Source of the DNA: Actinomycetota bacterium
Lineage (GTDB): Bacteria > Actinomycetota > Acidimicrobiia > Spongiisociales > UBA4744
Length of the DNA stretch: 64,000 nt
Assembly (NCBI GenBank): GCA_013152275.1
Contig: JAADGS010000030.1
Span: 44,439-108,438 of the forward strand
Direction of reading: 5' to 3'
Part shown: in pieces, positions 51,239 to 61,944 of the stretch
How positions within the stretch are numbered: position 1 is the first letter of the stretch
How the letters are laid out: the number at the start of each line of letters is the position of its first letter
Program-made: the position numbers and the translations under genes
The notes under the pieces: generated by a model
What the model was told of the DNA's origin: nothing
The model's database searches: none
The model's input: only the letters and a program-made list of their open reading frames with translations

Positions 51239-53602
51239 ATGGGCACCGGAGAGCTGTACCTCGGCGGAGTGATCGACCCGACCACCGGCAAACACGACCC
51301 GGCGGAACCGGTCCTGTACGAAAGCCGGCGCCTCACCACCCACGGCGTGATCGTCGGAATGACAGGATCGGGCAAGACCGGTCTCGGGATCATCACCCTC
51401 GAGGAGGCGCTGCTGTCCGGCATCCCGGTGCTGGCCATCGACCCCAAAGGCGACATCGGCAACCTCCTACTGACGTTTCCCAGGCTCGATGCGCACGACT
51501 TCCGCCCATGGATCGACGAGGGCGAGGCGCATCGTGCGGGTGAAGATGCCGACACATTCGCCGCAGGCGTCGCGAACCTGTGGAAGAGCGGGCTCGCCGA
51601 CTGGGGCATCGACGGCGATCGCATCGCACGGCTGAAGGAGACCGCAAGATTCACGATCTACACGCCCGGATCGCAGGCCGGTGTCCCCCTGAACATCGTC
51701 GGATCACTGGTGGCACCCGACATCGACTGGTCGACCGACGCAGAGACCGGTCGTGACGAGATCGAAGCGTTCGTGTCGTCGCTGCTCGTGCTCGCCGGAA
51801 TCGAGGCCGACCCGATTTCGACAGAGCACATCCTGTTGTCCAATCTGATCGAGATATCGTGGCAGGCGGGTCGGAGTCTGGATCTCGAATCGCTCATCGC
51901 CCAGGTGCAAAACCCGCCACTGCGCAAACTCGGCGTGTTCGACATCGACACGTTCTTCCCGCCCAAGGATCGCACGAAACTGGCGATGCGACTGAACGGG
52001 CTGATCGCGTCGCCGTCGTTCGTATCGTGGACCCAGGGCGTACCGCTGGACCCGCAGACCCTGCTCTACACGCCGGAGGGCGCGCCGAGAGCCGCCATCA
52101 TCTACCTGCAACACCTCGGCGATCAGGAACGCCAGTTCGTCGTGACGTTGCTGCTCTCCAAGATGGTGACATGGATCCGCCGCCGACCCGGAACCTCGGA
52201 TCTGAGAGCCCTCATCTACATGGATGAAGTCTTCGGCTTCGCTCCCCCAACGGCCGAACCGCCCTCCAAGAAGCCGATTCTGACCATCCTGAAACAAGCC
52301 CGCGCCCACGGCGTCGGAATGCTCCTGTCGACGCAGAACCCCGTCGATCTCGACTACAAGGCAATGTCCAACGCCGGCACGTGGATGATCGGACGCCTGC
52401 AGACCCAGCGGGACAAGGCCCGCATCCTCGAAGGACTCGAGTCGTCCTCGGGAGCCGTCGATATCGACCACTTCGACGACCTCATCGGCGACCTCGAAGA
52501 ACGCCAGTTCGTGCTCCACAGCACGCAGGAGCAGCAACCCACCCTGTTCGGCACCAGATGGGCGATGTCATATCTGCGCGGTCCGCTCACAAAAGAGGAC
52601 CTCATGAAGCTGACAGAGGACGCGCCGGAGCGACTCGTGGCGGAGATGTCCGCGCCTGAGCCGAACGCATTGGACGACGACGAGACCACCCTCGTTCCCC
52701 AGGTCCCGGATTCTGTTCCCACCTACTACCTCGACCCCGCAGCACCGTGGGCATCGGTGGTCGGCGCCATCCCCGGTGGAACCAGGTTCGAAGCGGCCGT
52801 CGTAGCGAGAGTGAATCTGCTCTATGACGATGCCCGTGCCGGCGTCGACCATCGTGAAGTCTGGGAAACGGTCCTCCACCCCGTCGGCGATCCCGTAGAT
52901 CTCGACGGGGGACGCGCGGTCGACTACGACGATCGAGACTTCCGGCCCGACGCTCCCGAAGGGGCGACCTACACACTCCCCGACGCCCCGATCGGCACGG
53001 CGACGTTCTTCAGGAAGCTCGGAACCGACCTGAGGACGTGGCTCGTGGCGAACCAGCATGTCGAGGTCTTCAAGAACCCCGTGTTGAAGCTCTACGCACG
53101 CATCGGCGAGAGCCGGGACGATTTCGAGCGCCGCTGCGAGGCTGCCGCCGTGGATGGTGCCGACATCGACATCGCGAAACTGAAGGACCGCTACAAGGTC
53201 AAGATCGATCGGGTACGAGACCAGCTCGCCACCGCCGATCGCCGGATCCGCGAGCTCGAGGCGGACACACAGGCCCTACGCGAGCAGGAGCTCATTGCCG
53301 GTGCAGGCGAGCTGCTATCGGTCTTTCTGGGCGGCAAGCGCGGATCACGAAGCCTCTCGGGAGTGGCTTCCCGCAGATCGCAGACGGTTCGAAAGAAAGA
53401 GCGCCTGCGCAGCGCGCAAGAGCGGTACTCGGACAAGGCGGCGGCGCTGGACGACCTGGAAGCCGAACTGGCCGAAGATGTCACCGAGATCATGGACAGG
53501 TGGAACGCTGCCGCCACGTCGATCGAGACCCTCACGATCGGTCTGGAGAAGACCGATGTCGCCGTCGACGAGATTGCGCTGGTGTGGATACCCGTTGCAT
53601 GA
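51239..53602 (+). CDS. HerA-like ATPase (DUF853-related) with C-terminal coiled coil
   Basis: The 787-residue protein has Walker A GMTGSGKTG (40-48), IDPKGDIGNLLL (about 66-77), Walker B ALIYMDEVFG (about 322) and an arginine-finger-type segment LSTQNPVDLDYKAMSNAGTW (about 362-381). These belong to the HerA/FtsK-like superfamily. About 450-600 is an unassigned beta-rich part, and 640-750 is a long charged coiled coil. HerA relatives pump DNA in repair or defence together with NurA nuclease, but no nurA-like or sirtuin-like partner adjoins this gene. GAGGAGGAC precedes the ATG. Confidence 0.82.
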   Translation: MGTGELYLGGVIDPTTGKHDPAEPVLYESRRLTTHGVIVGMTGSGKTGLGIITLEEALLSGIPVLAIDPKGDIGNLLLTFPRLDAHDFRPWIDEGEAHRAGEDADTFAAGVANLWKSGLADWGIDGDRIARLKETARFTIYTPGSQAGVPLNIVGSLVAPDIDWSTDAETGRDEIEAFVSSLLVLAGIEADPISTEHILLSNLIEISWQAGRSLDLESLIAQVQNPPLRKLGVFDIDTFFPPKDRTKLAMRLNGLIASPSFVSWTQGVPLDPQTLLYTPEGAPRAAIIYLQHLGDQERQFVVTLLLSKMVTWIRRRPGTSDLRALIYMDEVFGFAPPTAEPPSKKPILTILKQARAHGVGMLLSTQNPVDLDYKAMSNAGTWMIGRLQTQRDKARILEGLESSSGAVDIDHFDDLIGDLEERQFVLHSTQEQQPTLFGTRWAMSYLRGPLTKEDLMKLTEDAPERLVAEMSAPEPNALDDDETTLVPQVPDSVPTYYLDPAAPWASVVGAIPGGTRFEAAVVARVNLLYDDARAGVDHREVWETVLHPVGDPVDLDGGRAVDYDDRDFRPDAPEGATYTLPDAPIGTATFFRKLGTDLRTWLVANQHVEVFKNPVLKLYARIGESRDDFERRCEAAAVDGADIDIAKLKDRYKVKIDRVRDQLATADRRIRELEADTQALREQELIAGAGELLSVFLGGKRGSRSLSGVASRRSQTVRKKERLRSAQERYSDKAAALDDLEAELAEDVTEIMDRWNAAATSIETLTIGLEKTDVAVDEIALVWIPVA

Positions 53603-53658
53603 TTCTCTCGAGTGACGCCGACAGCCGGGACGCCGATCGGGCGTAGCGGCTCTTTCCT

Positions 53659-54036
53659 TCAGCTGTCTGATCCGAGGAGCGCCCACAGCACGTCGCGGAT
53701 GCTCAGAATCCCGAGCAGTTCGCCGTCTTCCATCACGGGCAGATGACGGTATCCGGTCTCGAGCAGCCATCGGCCCGCCTCTGCGACCGAGACCTCGGGT
53801 GTGAACACATCCGGGTCGGTCGTCATCCAATCCTCGACGAGTTCCAGCGCCGGGTCTATGCCTTCGGCGGCGGCCCGCACGATATCGCGCTCTGTGATGA
53901 TGCCGGCAAGCCGCCGTCCGTGTATGACACCGATCGAGCCGACGCGTGCAGCCAGCATCGCGGCCGACACGTCCTGCAGAGTGGTCTCGGGGCCGCAGAC
54001 CTCTGCTCGACCACCGACCATCGCCCTCAGCTTCAA
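53659..54036 (-). CDS. CBS-domain pair protein
   Basis: The 125-residue protein consists of two CBS repeats: ETTLQDVSAAMLAARVGSIG with GIITERDIV in the first, and SVAEAGRWLLETGYRHLPVM with GILSIRDVL in the second. Such small proteins bind adenosyl nucleotides and regulate partners. TTG 54036 was chosen because AGGAGGTG lies just upstream; a longer frame reaching 54399 lacks homology and runs into the neighbouring gene. A TACGCT hexamer upstream on the minus strand may be its -10. Confidence 0.85.
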   Translation of the reverse strand: MKLRAMVGGRAEVCGPETTLQDVSAAMLAARVGSIGVIHGRRLAGIITERDIVRAAAEGIDPALELVEDWMTTDPDVFTPEVSVAEAGRWLLETGYRHLPVMEDGELLGILSIRDVLWALLGSDS

Positions 54037-54101
54037 CCGACACCTCCTGCTGCAGCAAGCGTAGCGGGAATGTGCAACGTGAGAATCTGGATCCGCGCCC
54101 T

Positions 54102-55064
54102 TCAGTCCTGCAATGCGGCCCGAAACCAGGGCAGTGTCCGCTCCAAACCTTCCTGAAGCGTGATTGTCGGTATCCAACCCAGCTCCCGTGTCGCGAGATC
54201 GATCTGCGGACACCGAACGCCCGGATCGTCCTCCGGACGTGGTTGCAGGACGATACCGGGGTGCCGGCCGACGACGCTCTGGATCCTCTCGGCGAGGTCG
54301 AGCATCGTCACCTCCTCCGGCATTCCCAAGTTCACGGGCCCGATGACGTCCGCCAAGAGCAGCCTCATGATGCCCTCGATGAGATCGTCCACGTGGCAAA
54401 GTGATCGCGTCTGCATCCCGTCGCCGTGGACCGGGAGCTTCTCATCGCGCAGGGCGGCGGCAAAGAATGCCGGCACGGCTCGCCCGTCGGCCAGACGCAT
54501 CCTCGGACCGTAGGTGTTGAAGATGCGAGCAATCCGGACATCGACGGCGTGCTGGCGGTGGTATGCGAGCGTCATCGCTTCGGCGAACCGCTTCGCCTCG
54601 TCGTAGACACCCCTGAGGCCGACCGGGTTGACGTTTCCCCAATAGGACTCGGGCTGTGGATTCACGGCGGGATCGCCGTACACCTCGCTCGTCGATGCGA
54701 GGAGAAACCGCGCCTGCTTGGTCCTCGAGAGTCCCAACGCCTTGTGCGTCCCGAGAGATCCGACCTTCAATGTCTGAATGGGCCAGCGCAGATAGTCCGC
54801 GGGTGATGCCGGTGAGGCGAAATGAATCACGAAGTCGACGTTGCCGGGAACGTGCAGGAAGTTCGTGATGTCGTAATAGAGGAATGTGAAGCCGCTCCGG
54901 CCGAACAAGTGCTCCACGTTCGTTTTGCGCCCTGTGATCAGATTGTCGACGACCGTGACCTTCGCCCCCTCCTCGATGAGCCGATCGCACAGGTGCGAAC
55001 CGAGAAACCCTGCCCCGCCAAGCACAACGGCATGAGATCCGACGAAACGTTGGTCACTGTCCAT
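54102..55064 (-). CDS. UDP-glucuronate decarboxylase-like SDR (UDP-xylose synthase type)
   Basis: The 320-residue extended SDR has [14 protein letters not shown] (16-29), [14 protein letters not shown] (40-53), [20 protein letters not shown] (81-100), the active-site pair Tyr154/Lys158 (YDEAK) and a late [15 protein letters not shown]. These are characteristic of UDP-xylose synthases and relatives, which convert UDP-glucuronate to UDP-xylose with bound NAD+. It would feed cell-surface polysaccharide synthesis, though no other such gene adjoins. TAGGTT lies 7 nt before the ATG (plus strand 55072-55077), a leaderless arrangement. Confidence 0.87.
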   Translation of the reverse strand: MDSDQRFVGSHAVVLGGAGFLGSHLCDRLIEEGAKVTVVDNLITGRKTNVEHLFGRSGFTFLYYDITNFLHVPGNVDFVIHFASPASPADYLRWPIQTLKVGSLGTHKALGLSRTKQARFLLASTSEVYGDPAVNPQPESYWGNVNPVGLRGVYDEAKRFAEAMTLAYHRQHAVDVRIARIFNTYGPRMRLADGRAVPAFFAAALRDEKLPVHGDGMQTRSLCHVDDLIEGIMRLLLADVIGPVNLGMPEEVTMLDLAERIQSVVGRHPGIVLQPRPEDDPGVRCPQIDLATRELGWIPTITLQEGLERTLPWFRAALQD

Positions 55065-55116
55065 CGCCTAGAACCTACCAGCCGAGCTGCCGGCGACGAG
55101 GCCCGTCCGCCGCCCA

Positions 55117-55165
55117 ACGGTCTCGCATCGTTGCCACGTCGCGGCACGAAACACGCGAGTACGCG
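55117..55165. repeat. Family C element, copy C2
   Basis: The head ACGGTCTCGCATC is followed by CACGTCGCGG, then by CACGAAA and CACGCGA heptamers and a less regular end. It lies between the start of the UDP-xylose-synthase-like gene and the sigma factor stop. Confidence 0.5.
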
Positions 55166-55207
55166 CACCTGCGCCGATCTACCCGCCGGCACTCCCCGGC
55201 CGAGGCA

Positions 55208-56212
55208 CTAGATCAGATCTTGTTCGCGAATGCCGAAGGAGGGGTGCCGCAGGCGGCACAGGGCAAGCTTCTCGAGCTGTCGGATCCGCTCTCGAGTCAG
55301 ATTGAACTCGTCGCCGATCTCCTCCAGGGTCCTGGGGACCCCGTCATAGAAACCGTAACGCAGCGCGAGGATTCGCCCCTCCCGCTCAGGGAGCCGATCG
55401 ATGGAGATCCGCAGACTGTGCGCGACATCCATCTCTTCGGTGATCTGCACGGGGTCGGTCGCCTCTTCATCCTCGATGAAGTCACCAAGCTGCGCCCCGT
55501 CTTCACCAACGGGCTGTTCCAGCGACACGGTGTCCGCGACGCCGAGCGCCAGCTCGACCTTGTCGACGGTGACTCCTGCCTCTTCTGCGATCTCGTCCGG
55601 TTTGGGGTCCCGGCCGAGTTCCGCCTTCAGGCTCGCCTGCGCGGCTCGTACGGCCGCCAGCGTGTCATGCAGATGTACGGGGATTCGCACGGTTCGAGAC
55701 TTGTCCGCGATCGCACGAGTGATCGCCTGACGGATCCACCACGTCGCATAGGTGGAGAACTTGAAGCCTTTTCTCCAGTCGAACTTCTCGACGGCGCGAA
55801 TGAGACCGAGGTTGCCTTCCTGGATGAGATCCAAGAAGTCGATACCGGACGTGTTGGCGTAGCGGCGAGCGTTGGCCACGACGAGGCGGAGGTTCGCGGT
55901 CAGGAAAGCATCCTTGGCCTCCCTGCCGAAACGGGCCTTGCGCCTAAGCTCGATCTCTTCTTTCTTGGTCTTGTACTCACCGGCGTCGAGTCGCTCGACG
56001 GCGTCTTCACCAGTCTCGATCTTCTGAGCAAGCTCGACCTCTTGTTCGGCGCTGAGCAGGTCATATTCCCCGATCGCGGTCAGGTACTGACTGACCAGGT
56101 CGGTCGTCAGCCTGCCGCGCTCATCGGTGAGTTTGTTGCGCCGGTCACGGCGGCTGCGGTCGGTCTTGCCAACCGCCTTTCCGTTGGGGCGCGTCTTATC
56201 GTTCGATGCCAT
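55208..56212 (-). CDS. RNA polymerase sigma factor, SigA/SigB type
   Basis: The 334-residue sigma-70 protein has region 1.2 ([20 protein letters not shown]), a short non-conserved insert, region 2 ([60 protein letters not shown]), region 3 and region 4 ([20 protein letters not shown]). Region 1.1 is missing, and the size fits actinobacterial SigB or short primary factors. It directs RNA polymerase to housekeeping or stress promoters. GGAGGA precedes the ATG, and a sigma-70 type promoter lies 56 bp upstream. It probably recognises the TANNNT hexamers described in this window. Confidence 0.92.
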   Translation of the reverse strand: MASNDKTRPNGKAVGKTDRSRRDRRNKLTDERGRLTTDLVSQYLTAIGEYDLLSAEQEVELAQKIETGEDAVERLDAGEYKTKKEEIELRRKARFGREAKDAFLTANLRLVVANARRYANTSGIDFLDLIQEGNLGLIRAVEKFDWRKGFKFSTYATWWIRQAITRAIADKSRTVRIPVHLHDTLAAVRAAQASLKAELGRDPKPDEIAEEAGVTVDKVELALGVADTVSLEQPVGEDGAQLGDFIEDEEATDPVQITEEMDVAHSLRISIDRLPEREGRILALRYGFYDGVPRTLEEIGDEFNLTRERIRQLEKLALCRLRHPSFGIREQDLI

Positions 56213-56267
56213 CTTGGGGTTTTTCCTCCGTCAAGGTCACGGTCAAGCCGCAACGCAACTGCGAGAC

Positions 56268-56296
56268 ACTATGACACACATCGCGTGTCGTGTGAA
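56268..56296 (-). promoter_or_regulatory. Promoter of the sigma factor gene
   Basis: On the minus strand TTCACA (56296-56291) and CATAGT (56273-56268) are separated by exactly 17 bp, a good sigma-70 pair. The spacer and flanks contain an imperfect inverted repeat ACACGACACGCGATGTGTGT, which may be a binding site. Confidence 0.6.
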
Positions 56297-56477
56297 CCCC
56301 CCTTTTTCGTTGCGACAAAACCGGCTGCCACTTCCTCTTCAACAACGATGACCCCGGTCATGTTCCTTGATCCGTCGAACAGCGGGTTCCTCGATGATCA
56401 TTTCGGGATAATCGCTCCGACAGTGCGGCCGTCTTCTCCCAGCCCCGCCGGCGCTCCTGCCGGACGATAATGAGTTC

Positions 56478-57485
56478 GTGCCGGCGAATCTGACCCCCGA
56501 CTACAAGGCAGCAGAGGTCGCCTACAAACGCAGCCGCGACCCTGAGGAGCGCCTCGATGCGCTGCGCGAGATGTACCGCACCATACCCAAGCACAAGGGG
56601 ACCGAGCACCTTCGAGCGGACATCAAGACACGCATCAAGGAGCTGGCCGAGCAACTCGCAGGACCGAAGAAGGGCGGTGCCAGAAGTAGTCCTCCCACGG
56701 TCATCCGACCCGAGGGGGCCGCCCAGGTCGCGCTGCTCGGTCCGCCCAACGTGGGCAAGTCGACGCTCCATGCGCGACTGACCGGATCCCGTACACCATC
56801 GGGTCCGTACCCGTTCACGACCCGGTTCCCGCAGCCGGGCATGCTCCACTACGAGGACATCTCCATCCAACTCGTCGACCTGCCACCCGTGTCCGCCGAG
56901 CACCCGGTCCCGTGGCTTGCCGGCGCTCTCCTACCGGCGGATGCATGCCTGCTGGTCGTCGACGTCTCCGTTCCCGGCTGCGTCGCGCAGGTCGAGTCCC
57001 TCCACGAGATGCTCGCAAACCGCAGAGTCACCTTGACCGGCTCGTGGTACGGAAGTGAGCCGATGCCGGAGAACGACCCGTTTGCCGTTCGCCTCCCCAC
57101 CCTTCTCGTCGCCAACAAGGCGGACAAGGCACCGCAGTGCGCCGAAGAGGTCGCCATCCTGAAAGAACTGCTGGGACTCGACTACCCGGTTCTCACCGTA
57201 TCGGCAACCACCGGGGCGGGTGTCGACGCAATCGGACCGTGGCTCTTCTCCAGGCTGGGGATCATTCGCGTCTACACGAAGGTGCCGGGCAAGCCGGCCG
57301 CCCTGGACAAGCCCTACACGGTCCGCAGCGGCGGCACGGTCCAGGACGTTGCGACACTCGTGCATCGTGACATTGCAGGAAGCCTGCGGTATGCCCGTAT
57401 CTGGGGCACCGGCCACTTCGATGGACAGCAAGTCGGACGGGACCACGTTCTTTCCGACGGAGACATCGTCGAACTCCACTCCTGA
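56478..57485 (+). CDS. DRG/Obg-type GTPase with TGS domain
   Basis: The 335-residue protein starts with a helical hairpin (residues 8-62). A GTPase domain follows with G1 GPPNVGKST (88-96), DLPP in place of DxxG (about 134), and G4 NKAD (about 216). It ends in a TGS domain (about 262-334, [20 protein letters not shown]). The order is that of archaeal/eukaryotic DRG proteins, which bind translating ribosomes. The G3 motif lacks the usual glycine (DLPP), so the GTPase switch may differ. GATAAT (56466-56471) lies 6 nt before GTG 56478, fitting a leaderless start. Confidence 0.85.
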   Translation: MPANLTPDYKAAEVAYKRSRDPEERLDALREMYRTIPKHKGTEHLRADIKTRIKELAEQLAGPKKGGARSSPPTVIRPEGAAQVALLGPPNVGKSTLHARLTGSRTPSGPYPFTTRFPQPGMLHYEDISIQLVDLPPVSAEHPVPWLAGALLPADACLLVVDVSVPGCVAQVESLHEMLANRRVTLTGSWYGSEPMPENDPFAVRLPTLLVANKADKAPQCAEEVAILKELLGLDYPVLTVSATTGAGVDAIGPWLFSRLGIIRVYTKVPGKPAALDKPYTVRSGGTVQDVATLVHRDIAGSLRYARIWGTGHFDGQQVGRDHVLSDGDIVELHS

Positions 57486-57526
57486 GCCTCGTTCCCATAC
57501 CGCAGGCCGGCGGGTACCGTCGCGAC

Positions 57527-59539
57527 ATGCCCAACCTCCTGTCCAACGAGACGAGCCCGTATCTGCTCCAGCACGCCGACAACCCTGTCGACTGGTATCC
57601 CTGGGGCGACGAGGCGTTCGCCGCTGCAAAAGCCGAGGGCAAGCCCGTGCTGCTGTCGGTCGGGTACTCGTCCTGCCACTGGTGCCACGTGATGGCTCAC
57701 GAATCGTTCGAGGACCCCGAGACGGCGGCATTGATGAACAAACTGTTCGTCAACATCAAGGTCGACCGTGAAGAGCGGCCCGACGTCGACGCCGTCTACA
57801 TGGAGGCGCTCCAGGCCATGTCCGGCCGGGGCGGCTGGCCCATGACGGTGTTCCTCACCCCGGACCGCAAGCCCTTCCATGCCGGCACCTACTTCCCGGC
57901 CGTCGAACGACACGGCATGCCGTCGTTTCGGCGGGTCATCACCGCCGTCGCCGACGCGTGGGAGACACGGCGCGCCGAACTGACCGCCCAGGCGGAGCGG
58001 CTCTCGGGTTTCGTCGGCCAAGCGATCCCGAGTGCCGACGAGTTGCCCGGCGAGGATCTCCTCGTCTCGTCGTACCAAGCCCTCGCCTCCCGGTTCGACG
58101 AAACCGAAGGCGGTTTCGGCGAGGCACCCAAGTTCCCACAGGAGCCGGTCCTCGAGTTTCTCCTGCGCGTCGCCGACGAACCGTGGGCTCCCGACGCCAA
58201 GCGGATGGTGTGGCTGACACTGAGCAAGATGGCGGACGGGGGAATCCACGATCACGTCGGTGGCGGCTTCGCCCGCTACTCCGTCGACCGCTCATGGACG
58301 ATCCCGCACTTCGAGAAGATGCTCTACACGAACGCGCAGCTGGCCCGCCTCTATCTCCACTCGGCGCAAGTCCTGCATGAGCCGGCGTTCACCGCGGTCG
58401 CGATCAGGACTCTCGACTACCTGTTGCGCGACCTCCGGCTTCCCGGCGGCGCGTTCGCCTCGGCGGAGGACGCGGATTCCCAAGGTTCGGAAGGCACGTT
58501 CTATGTCTGGGATGCAGGCGAGTTCGCCGACGCCGTCGGGGACGAACTCGCTCCACTTGCCACCACGTTCTTCGGAGTCACCGAAGACGGCAACTTCGAA
58601 GGCAGCAATCACCTTCACGTCACACGCCCGCTCGGACAGCTCGCCTCCCAACTGAACATCGATCTCGTCACCGCCGACGCGATGATCGACACGGCTCGTC
58701 GTCGGCTTCTCTCGCGACGTTCCGAACGCGTCAGGCCAGGCCTCGACGACAAGGTCGTCACCGCCTGGAACGGGCTGGCAATCCGCTCCTTCGCCGAAGC
58801 GGGAGCCGTCCTCGGCGAGCCGCGCCTCCTCGATGCAGCGCGGGACGCCGCGACGTTCCTCCTGTCGGAGGTCACCCGGGCAGACGGGCGTCTCCTGAGG
58901 AGTTGGGGCAAGGGAAGAGCGAGTGTGCCCGCATTCGCGGATGACTACGCAGCAACGGCCCTTGGCCTTTTCACGCTCTACCAGGCCACCGGTGAAGTGA
59001 GCTGGTACACCGAGGCGATGCGCCTGGTCGAGGGAATGGTCGATCTCTTCGCGGATCCGGCCGGTGGGTTCTTCACGACAGGGGCGGACGTCGAGGCCCC
59101 TCTGGCGCGAACACGTGACCACTTCGACTCGCCGTCACCGTCGGCGAACGCCCTCGCAGCCGAAGCCCTGCTCCTCGCTTCCTCGTATACCGGCGACGCC
59201 GAGTTCGCGGCGTATTCCGAACGGGCCCTGCGCGCGGGAGCCACGCTCGCAATCACGTCACCCTCGGGCGCCGGCCATCTCTTGAGTGTCCTACACACGA
59301 CGCTGAGCAAGCCGCAGGAGGTCGCGATCGTGGGTCCGGATGCACAGGAACTCTCCTCTGTCGTGTGGGAACGATTCCGGCCCGGTGTTGCGCTCGCCGT
59401 CGATCGGGACGGCAGCGCGACGAACATCGTTCCTCTTCTCGAGGGACGAGCCACGGACTCGACCCTCGCGTACGTGTGCAGAGACTTCCACTGTGCGCTC
59501 CCGGTCTCGGATCCCGAGGCGCTGCGGAGGCTGCTCTAG
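57527..59539 (+). CDS. DUF255 thioredoxin-like protein (YyaL/SSP411 family)
   Basis: The 670-residue protein has [20 protein letters not shown] at the start and the thioredoxin-like active site CHWCH (Cys50, Cys53). [22 protein letters not shown] segment is partly conserved across the family. An alpha/alpha six-barrel (about 190-650) follows, as in N-acylglucosamine epimerases. The family is widespread and its function is not established; a redox or sugar-related role is possible. TACCGT (57515-57520) lies 6 nt before the ATG. The gene is in the same direction as the TGS GTPase, 41 bp downstream. Confidence 0.9.
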   Translation: MPNLLSNETSPYLLQHADNPVDWYPWGDEAFAAAKAEGKPVLLSVGYSSCHWCHVMAHESFEDPETAALMNKLFVNIKVDREERPDVDAVYMEALQAMSGRGGWPMTVFLTPDRKPFHAGTYFPAVERHGMPSFRRVITAVADAWETRRAELTAQAERLSGFVGQAIPSADELPGEDLLVSSYQALASRFDETEGGFGEAPKFPQEPVLEFLLRVADEPWAPDAKRMVWLTLSKMADGGIHDHVGGGFARYSVDRSWTIPHFEKMLYTNAQLARLYLHSAQVLHEPAFTAVAIRTLDYLLRDLRLPGGAFASAEDADSQGSEGTFYVWDAGEFADAVGDELAPLATTFFGVTEDGNFEGSNHLHVTRPLGQLASQLNIDLVTADAMIDTARRRLLSRRSERVRPGLDDKVVTAWNGLAIRSFAEAGAVLGEPRLLDAARDAATFLLSEVTRADGRLLRSWGKGRASVPAFADDYAATALGLFTLYQATGEVSWYTEAMRLVEGMVDLFADPAGGFFTTGADVEAPLARTRDHFDSPSPSANALAAEALLLASSYTGDAEFAAYSERALRAGATLAITSPSGAGHLLSVLHTTLSKPQEVAIVGPDAQELSSVVWERFRPGVALAVDRDGSATNIVPLLEGRATDSTLAYVCRDFHCALPVSDPEALRRLL

Positions 59540-59599
59540 CACTCACCGCGGATCGACCTGGGATGGAGCTTCGAGCCGACTGTCTCGCTTCGCGCAGCC

Positions 59600-59625
59600 G
59601 GCACCATGATCGGCGAGATGGTGCC
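59600..59625. terminator. Possible hairpin after the DUF255 gene
   Basis: GGCACCAT (59600-59607) pairs with ATGGTGCC (59618-59625) around a 10-nt loop, 60 bp after the stop. No U-tract follows, so termination is only a possibility. Confidence 0.35.
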
Positions 59626-59710
59626 CTGAGTTGAAGGCCGGAGGCCGACCGCCGAATGCAGGCCGCTCCTGTCAACAGACTTGGTGTGATACGCCCGATA
59701 CACTTGCAGC

Positions 59711-60664
59711 GTGATCTACGAAAACGCCATCGAAGCAATCGGGCGCACTCCCCTGGTTCGCCTTTCACGCGTTCACCCTCCCGGGAATCTCGCCGCGAAA
59801 CTCGAGTTCCTCAACCCCGGTGGTTCGATCAAGGAGCGGATTTCCGTCACGATGATCGACCGCGCGGAGCAACTCGGCCTCCTCGAGCCCGGCGGCACGA
59901 TCGTCGAGCCGACCAGTGGCAACACCGGCGTCGGTCTGGCAATCGTCGCGGCGGTGCGCGGATACAAGGTCGTGTTCACCGTTCCGGACAAGGTCTCCAA
60001 GGAGAAGCAGGATCTCCTGCGGGCGTACGGCGCGACCGTCATCGTCACACCGACGGAACTCCTCCCCGAGGATCCCGAGTCCTACTACGGGGTCGCACGG
60101 CGCATCGTCGCCGAAACTCCCGGCGCCTACAGCCCCGATCAGTACACCAACCCCGCGAATCCCCAAGCCCACTACCTGACAACCGGCCCGGAGATCTGGG
60201 ACCAGACCGAAGGCCGTGTCGGTGCGCTCGTCGCCGGCGTCGGAACCGGCGGCACGGTCACCGGAATCGGCCGCTACCTCAAGGAGATGAACCCGGACAT
60301 CCTGGTGATCGGAGCAGACCCGGAGGGATCGATCTACACGGCACGCTCGGATGATGAGATCCATCAGTATGACGTGGAGGGTGTCGGCGAGGACTTCTGG
60401 CCGGAAACGCTCGACCGCGACATCGTCGACGAGTACATCATGGTCTCCGACGCCGATGCGTTCGCGATGACCCGGCGCGTTGCCCGTCAGGAAGGCTTGC
60501 TGGCAGGCGGGTCCGCCGGAATGGCGATACACGCGGCCGTCGAGTTCGCCGAGCGCGAACCGGACCGACTCACCGTCGTGATCCTTCCAGACTCGGGTCG
60601 CGGGTATCTCTCCAAGGTCTTCAACGATGCCTGGATGAGCGAGCACGGCTACGAGGTGACCTGA
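59711..60664 (+). CDS. Cystathionine beta-synthase / cysteine-synthase family
   Basis: The 317-residue PLP enzyme has the cofactor lysine in NPGGSIKER (Lys41), the substrate loop PTSGNTGVGLAIVA and the phosphate loop GVGTGGTVTGIGRYL. The segment VEGVGEDFWPETLD is typical of cystathionine beta-synthases rather than CysK. It lacks the C-terminal regulatory CBS pair. It should join serine and homocysteine to cystathionine. TACACT lies 6 nt before GTG 59711. Its stop overlaps the start of the gamma-synthase/lyase gene (TGATG), which gives a reverse transsulfuration operon. Confidence 0.9.
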   Translation: MIYENAIEAIGRTPLVRLSRVHPPGNLAAKLEFLNPGGSIKERISVTMIDRAEQLGLLEPGGTIVEPTSGNTGVGLAIVAAVRGYKVVFTVPDKVSKEKQDLLRAYGATVIVTPTELLPEDPESYYGVARRIVAETPGAYSPDQYTNPANPQAHYLTTGPEIWDQTEGRVGALVAGVGTGGTVTGIGRYLKEMNPDILVIGADPEGSIYTARSDDEIHQYDVEGVGEDFWPETLDRDIVDEYIMVSDADAFAMTRRVARQEGLLAGGSAGMAIHAAVEFAEREPDRLTVVILPDSGRGYLSKVFNDAWMSEHGYEVT

Positions 60665-61803
60665 TGCGATTCGAAACCGACGCGATCCACGCGGGCCAGG
60701 ATCCAGATCCGACCACAGGGTCCGTGGTCGTACCGATTCATGCAACATCCACCTACGCCCAGATTGCTCCCGGCGAACACAAGGGATACGAGTACTCACG
60801 AACAGGCAACCCCACCCGCCACGCGCTGGAGTTGGCCCTGTCCTCCCTCGAAGGAATCGGCCCGGAAGGTGGCGCGGTCACCACGTCATCGGGGATGGCG
60901 GCCGCAGCACTCATCGGCTATCTCCTGAGACCCGGCGATCACGTACTGCTCCCCGACGATGCCTACGGCGGGACGTTCCGGTTCTTCGCAAGAGTTCTCT
61001 CCGAACAGGAGATCACCTGGTCGACAGTCGACATGACAGACGCACGGTACGTCGCAGCCGCCTTGCGTCCGGAGACGCGACTGCTTTGGGTCGAGACGCC
61101 GACCAACCCCCTGCTGCGTCTCGCCGACATCGAAAAGATCGCCGAACTCGCACACCGGAACGGGTCGATGATGGCAGTCGACAACACGTTCGCCACTCCA
61201 TACCTGCAGCGCCCGTTCGAGTGTGGAGCGGATCTCGTCGTGTACTCGACCACGAAGTACCTGGGTGGTCACTCCGACGTCATAGGTGGCGCCGTCCTCG
61301 CCACGGACCCGGAACTGTTGGACCGCCTGCGGTTTCTCCAGAACGCAGTCGGCCCTATTCCCGGCCCGTTCGATGCATGGCTCGTGCTCCGTGGGATCAA
61401 AACACTGGCAATTCGCATGGATCGGCATTGCGACAACGCGCAGACACTGGCGGCGTTCCTGGAGGACCGGGACGATGTCGCCGAGGTCCTCTACCCGGGA
61501 TTGGACTCGCATCCCCAGCAAGCGCTGGCACGACGACAGATGAAGCGTGCCGGAGGCATGGTGTCCTTCCGTCCTGTGGGAGGGCCGGATGCCGCCCGCC
61601 GGATCGCCTCGTCGACAGAGCTGTTCATCCTTGCCGAGAGTCTCGGCGGGGTCGAGTCACTGATCGAAGTCCCTTCCCAGATGACGCACACATCCGTTGC
61701 AGGGACGTCACTGGAAGTCCCTGACGATCTCATCAGACTCTCCGTGGGCATCGAGCACGTCGATGACCTACTGGAGGATCTGGACCGGGCACTGCGGCCG
61801 TAG
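60664..61803 (+). CDS. Cystathionine gamma-lyase / gamma-synthase (trans-sulfuration PLP enzyme)
   Basis: The 379-residue protein is a Cys/Met-metabolism PLP enzyme with YEYSRTGNPTRHALE (42-56), SSGMAA, VDNTFATPYLQRP and the Schiff-base lysine in STTKYLGGHSD (Lys198). A C-terminal SLGGVESLIEVPSQMTH completes the signature. Next to a cystathionine beta-synthase gene it most likely cleaves cystathionine to cysteine, 2-oxobutyrate and ammonia, though gamma-synthase activity cannot be excluded. The start overlaps the upstream stop, so the pair is co-translated. Confidence 0.92.
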   Translation: MRFETDAIHAGQDPDPTTGSVVVPIHATSTYAQIAPGEHKGYEYSRTGNPTRHALELALSSLEGIGPEGGAVTTSSGMAAAALIGYLLRPGDHVLLPDDAYGGTFRFFARVLSEQEITWSTVDMTDARYVAAALRPETRLLWVETPTNPLLRLADIEKIAELAHRNGSMMAVDNTFATPYLQRPFECGADLVVYSTTKYLGGHSDVIGGAVLATDPELLDRLRFLQNAVGPIPGPFDAWLVLRGIKTLAIRMDRHCDNAQTLAAFLEDRDDVAEVLYPGLDSHPQQALARRQMKRAGGMVSFRPVGGPDAARRIASSTELFILAESLGGVESLIEVPSQMTHTSVAGTSLEVPDDLIRLSVGIEHVDDLLEDLDRALRP

Positions 61804-61944
61804 GAGACGCCAGGCTCACCGGGGTGCATTCCCCCCGGCACACACCTGCCGCAGCGCTTCCCCTCCCGGGGAGACCGGTCGACTCCTCGCCGGAGCACTC
61901 TCCGAGCCCTCGAGGACCGGAGCGGGAGCCGCTGTATCCGCCCC

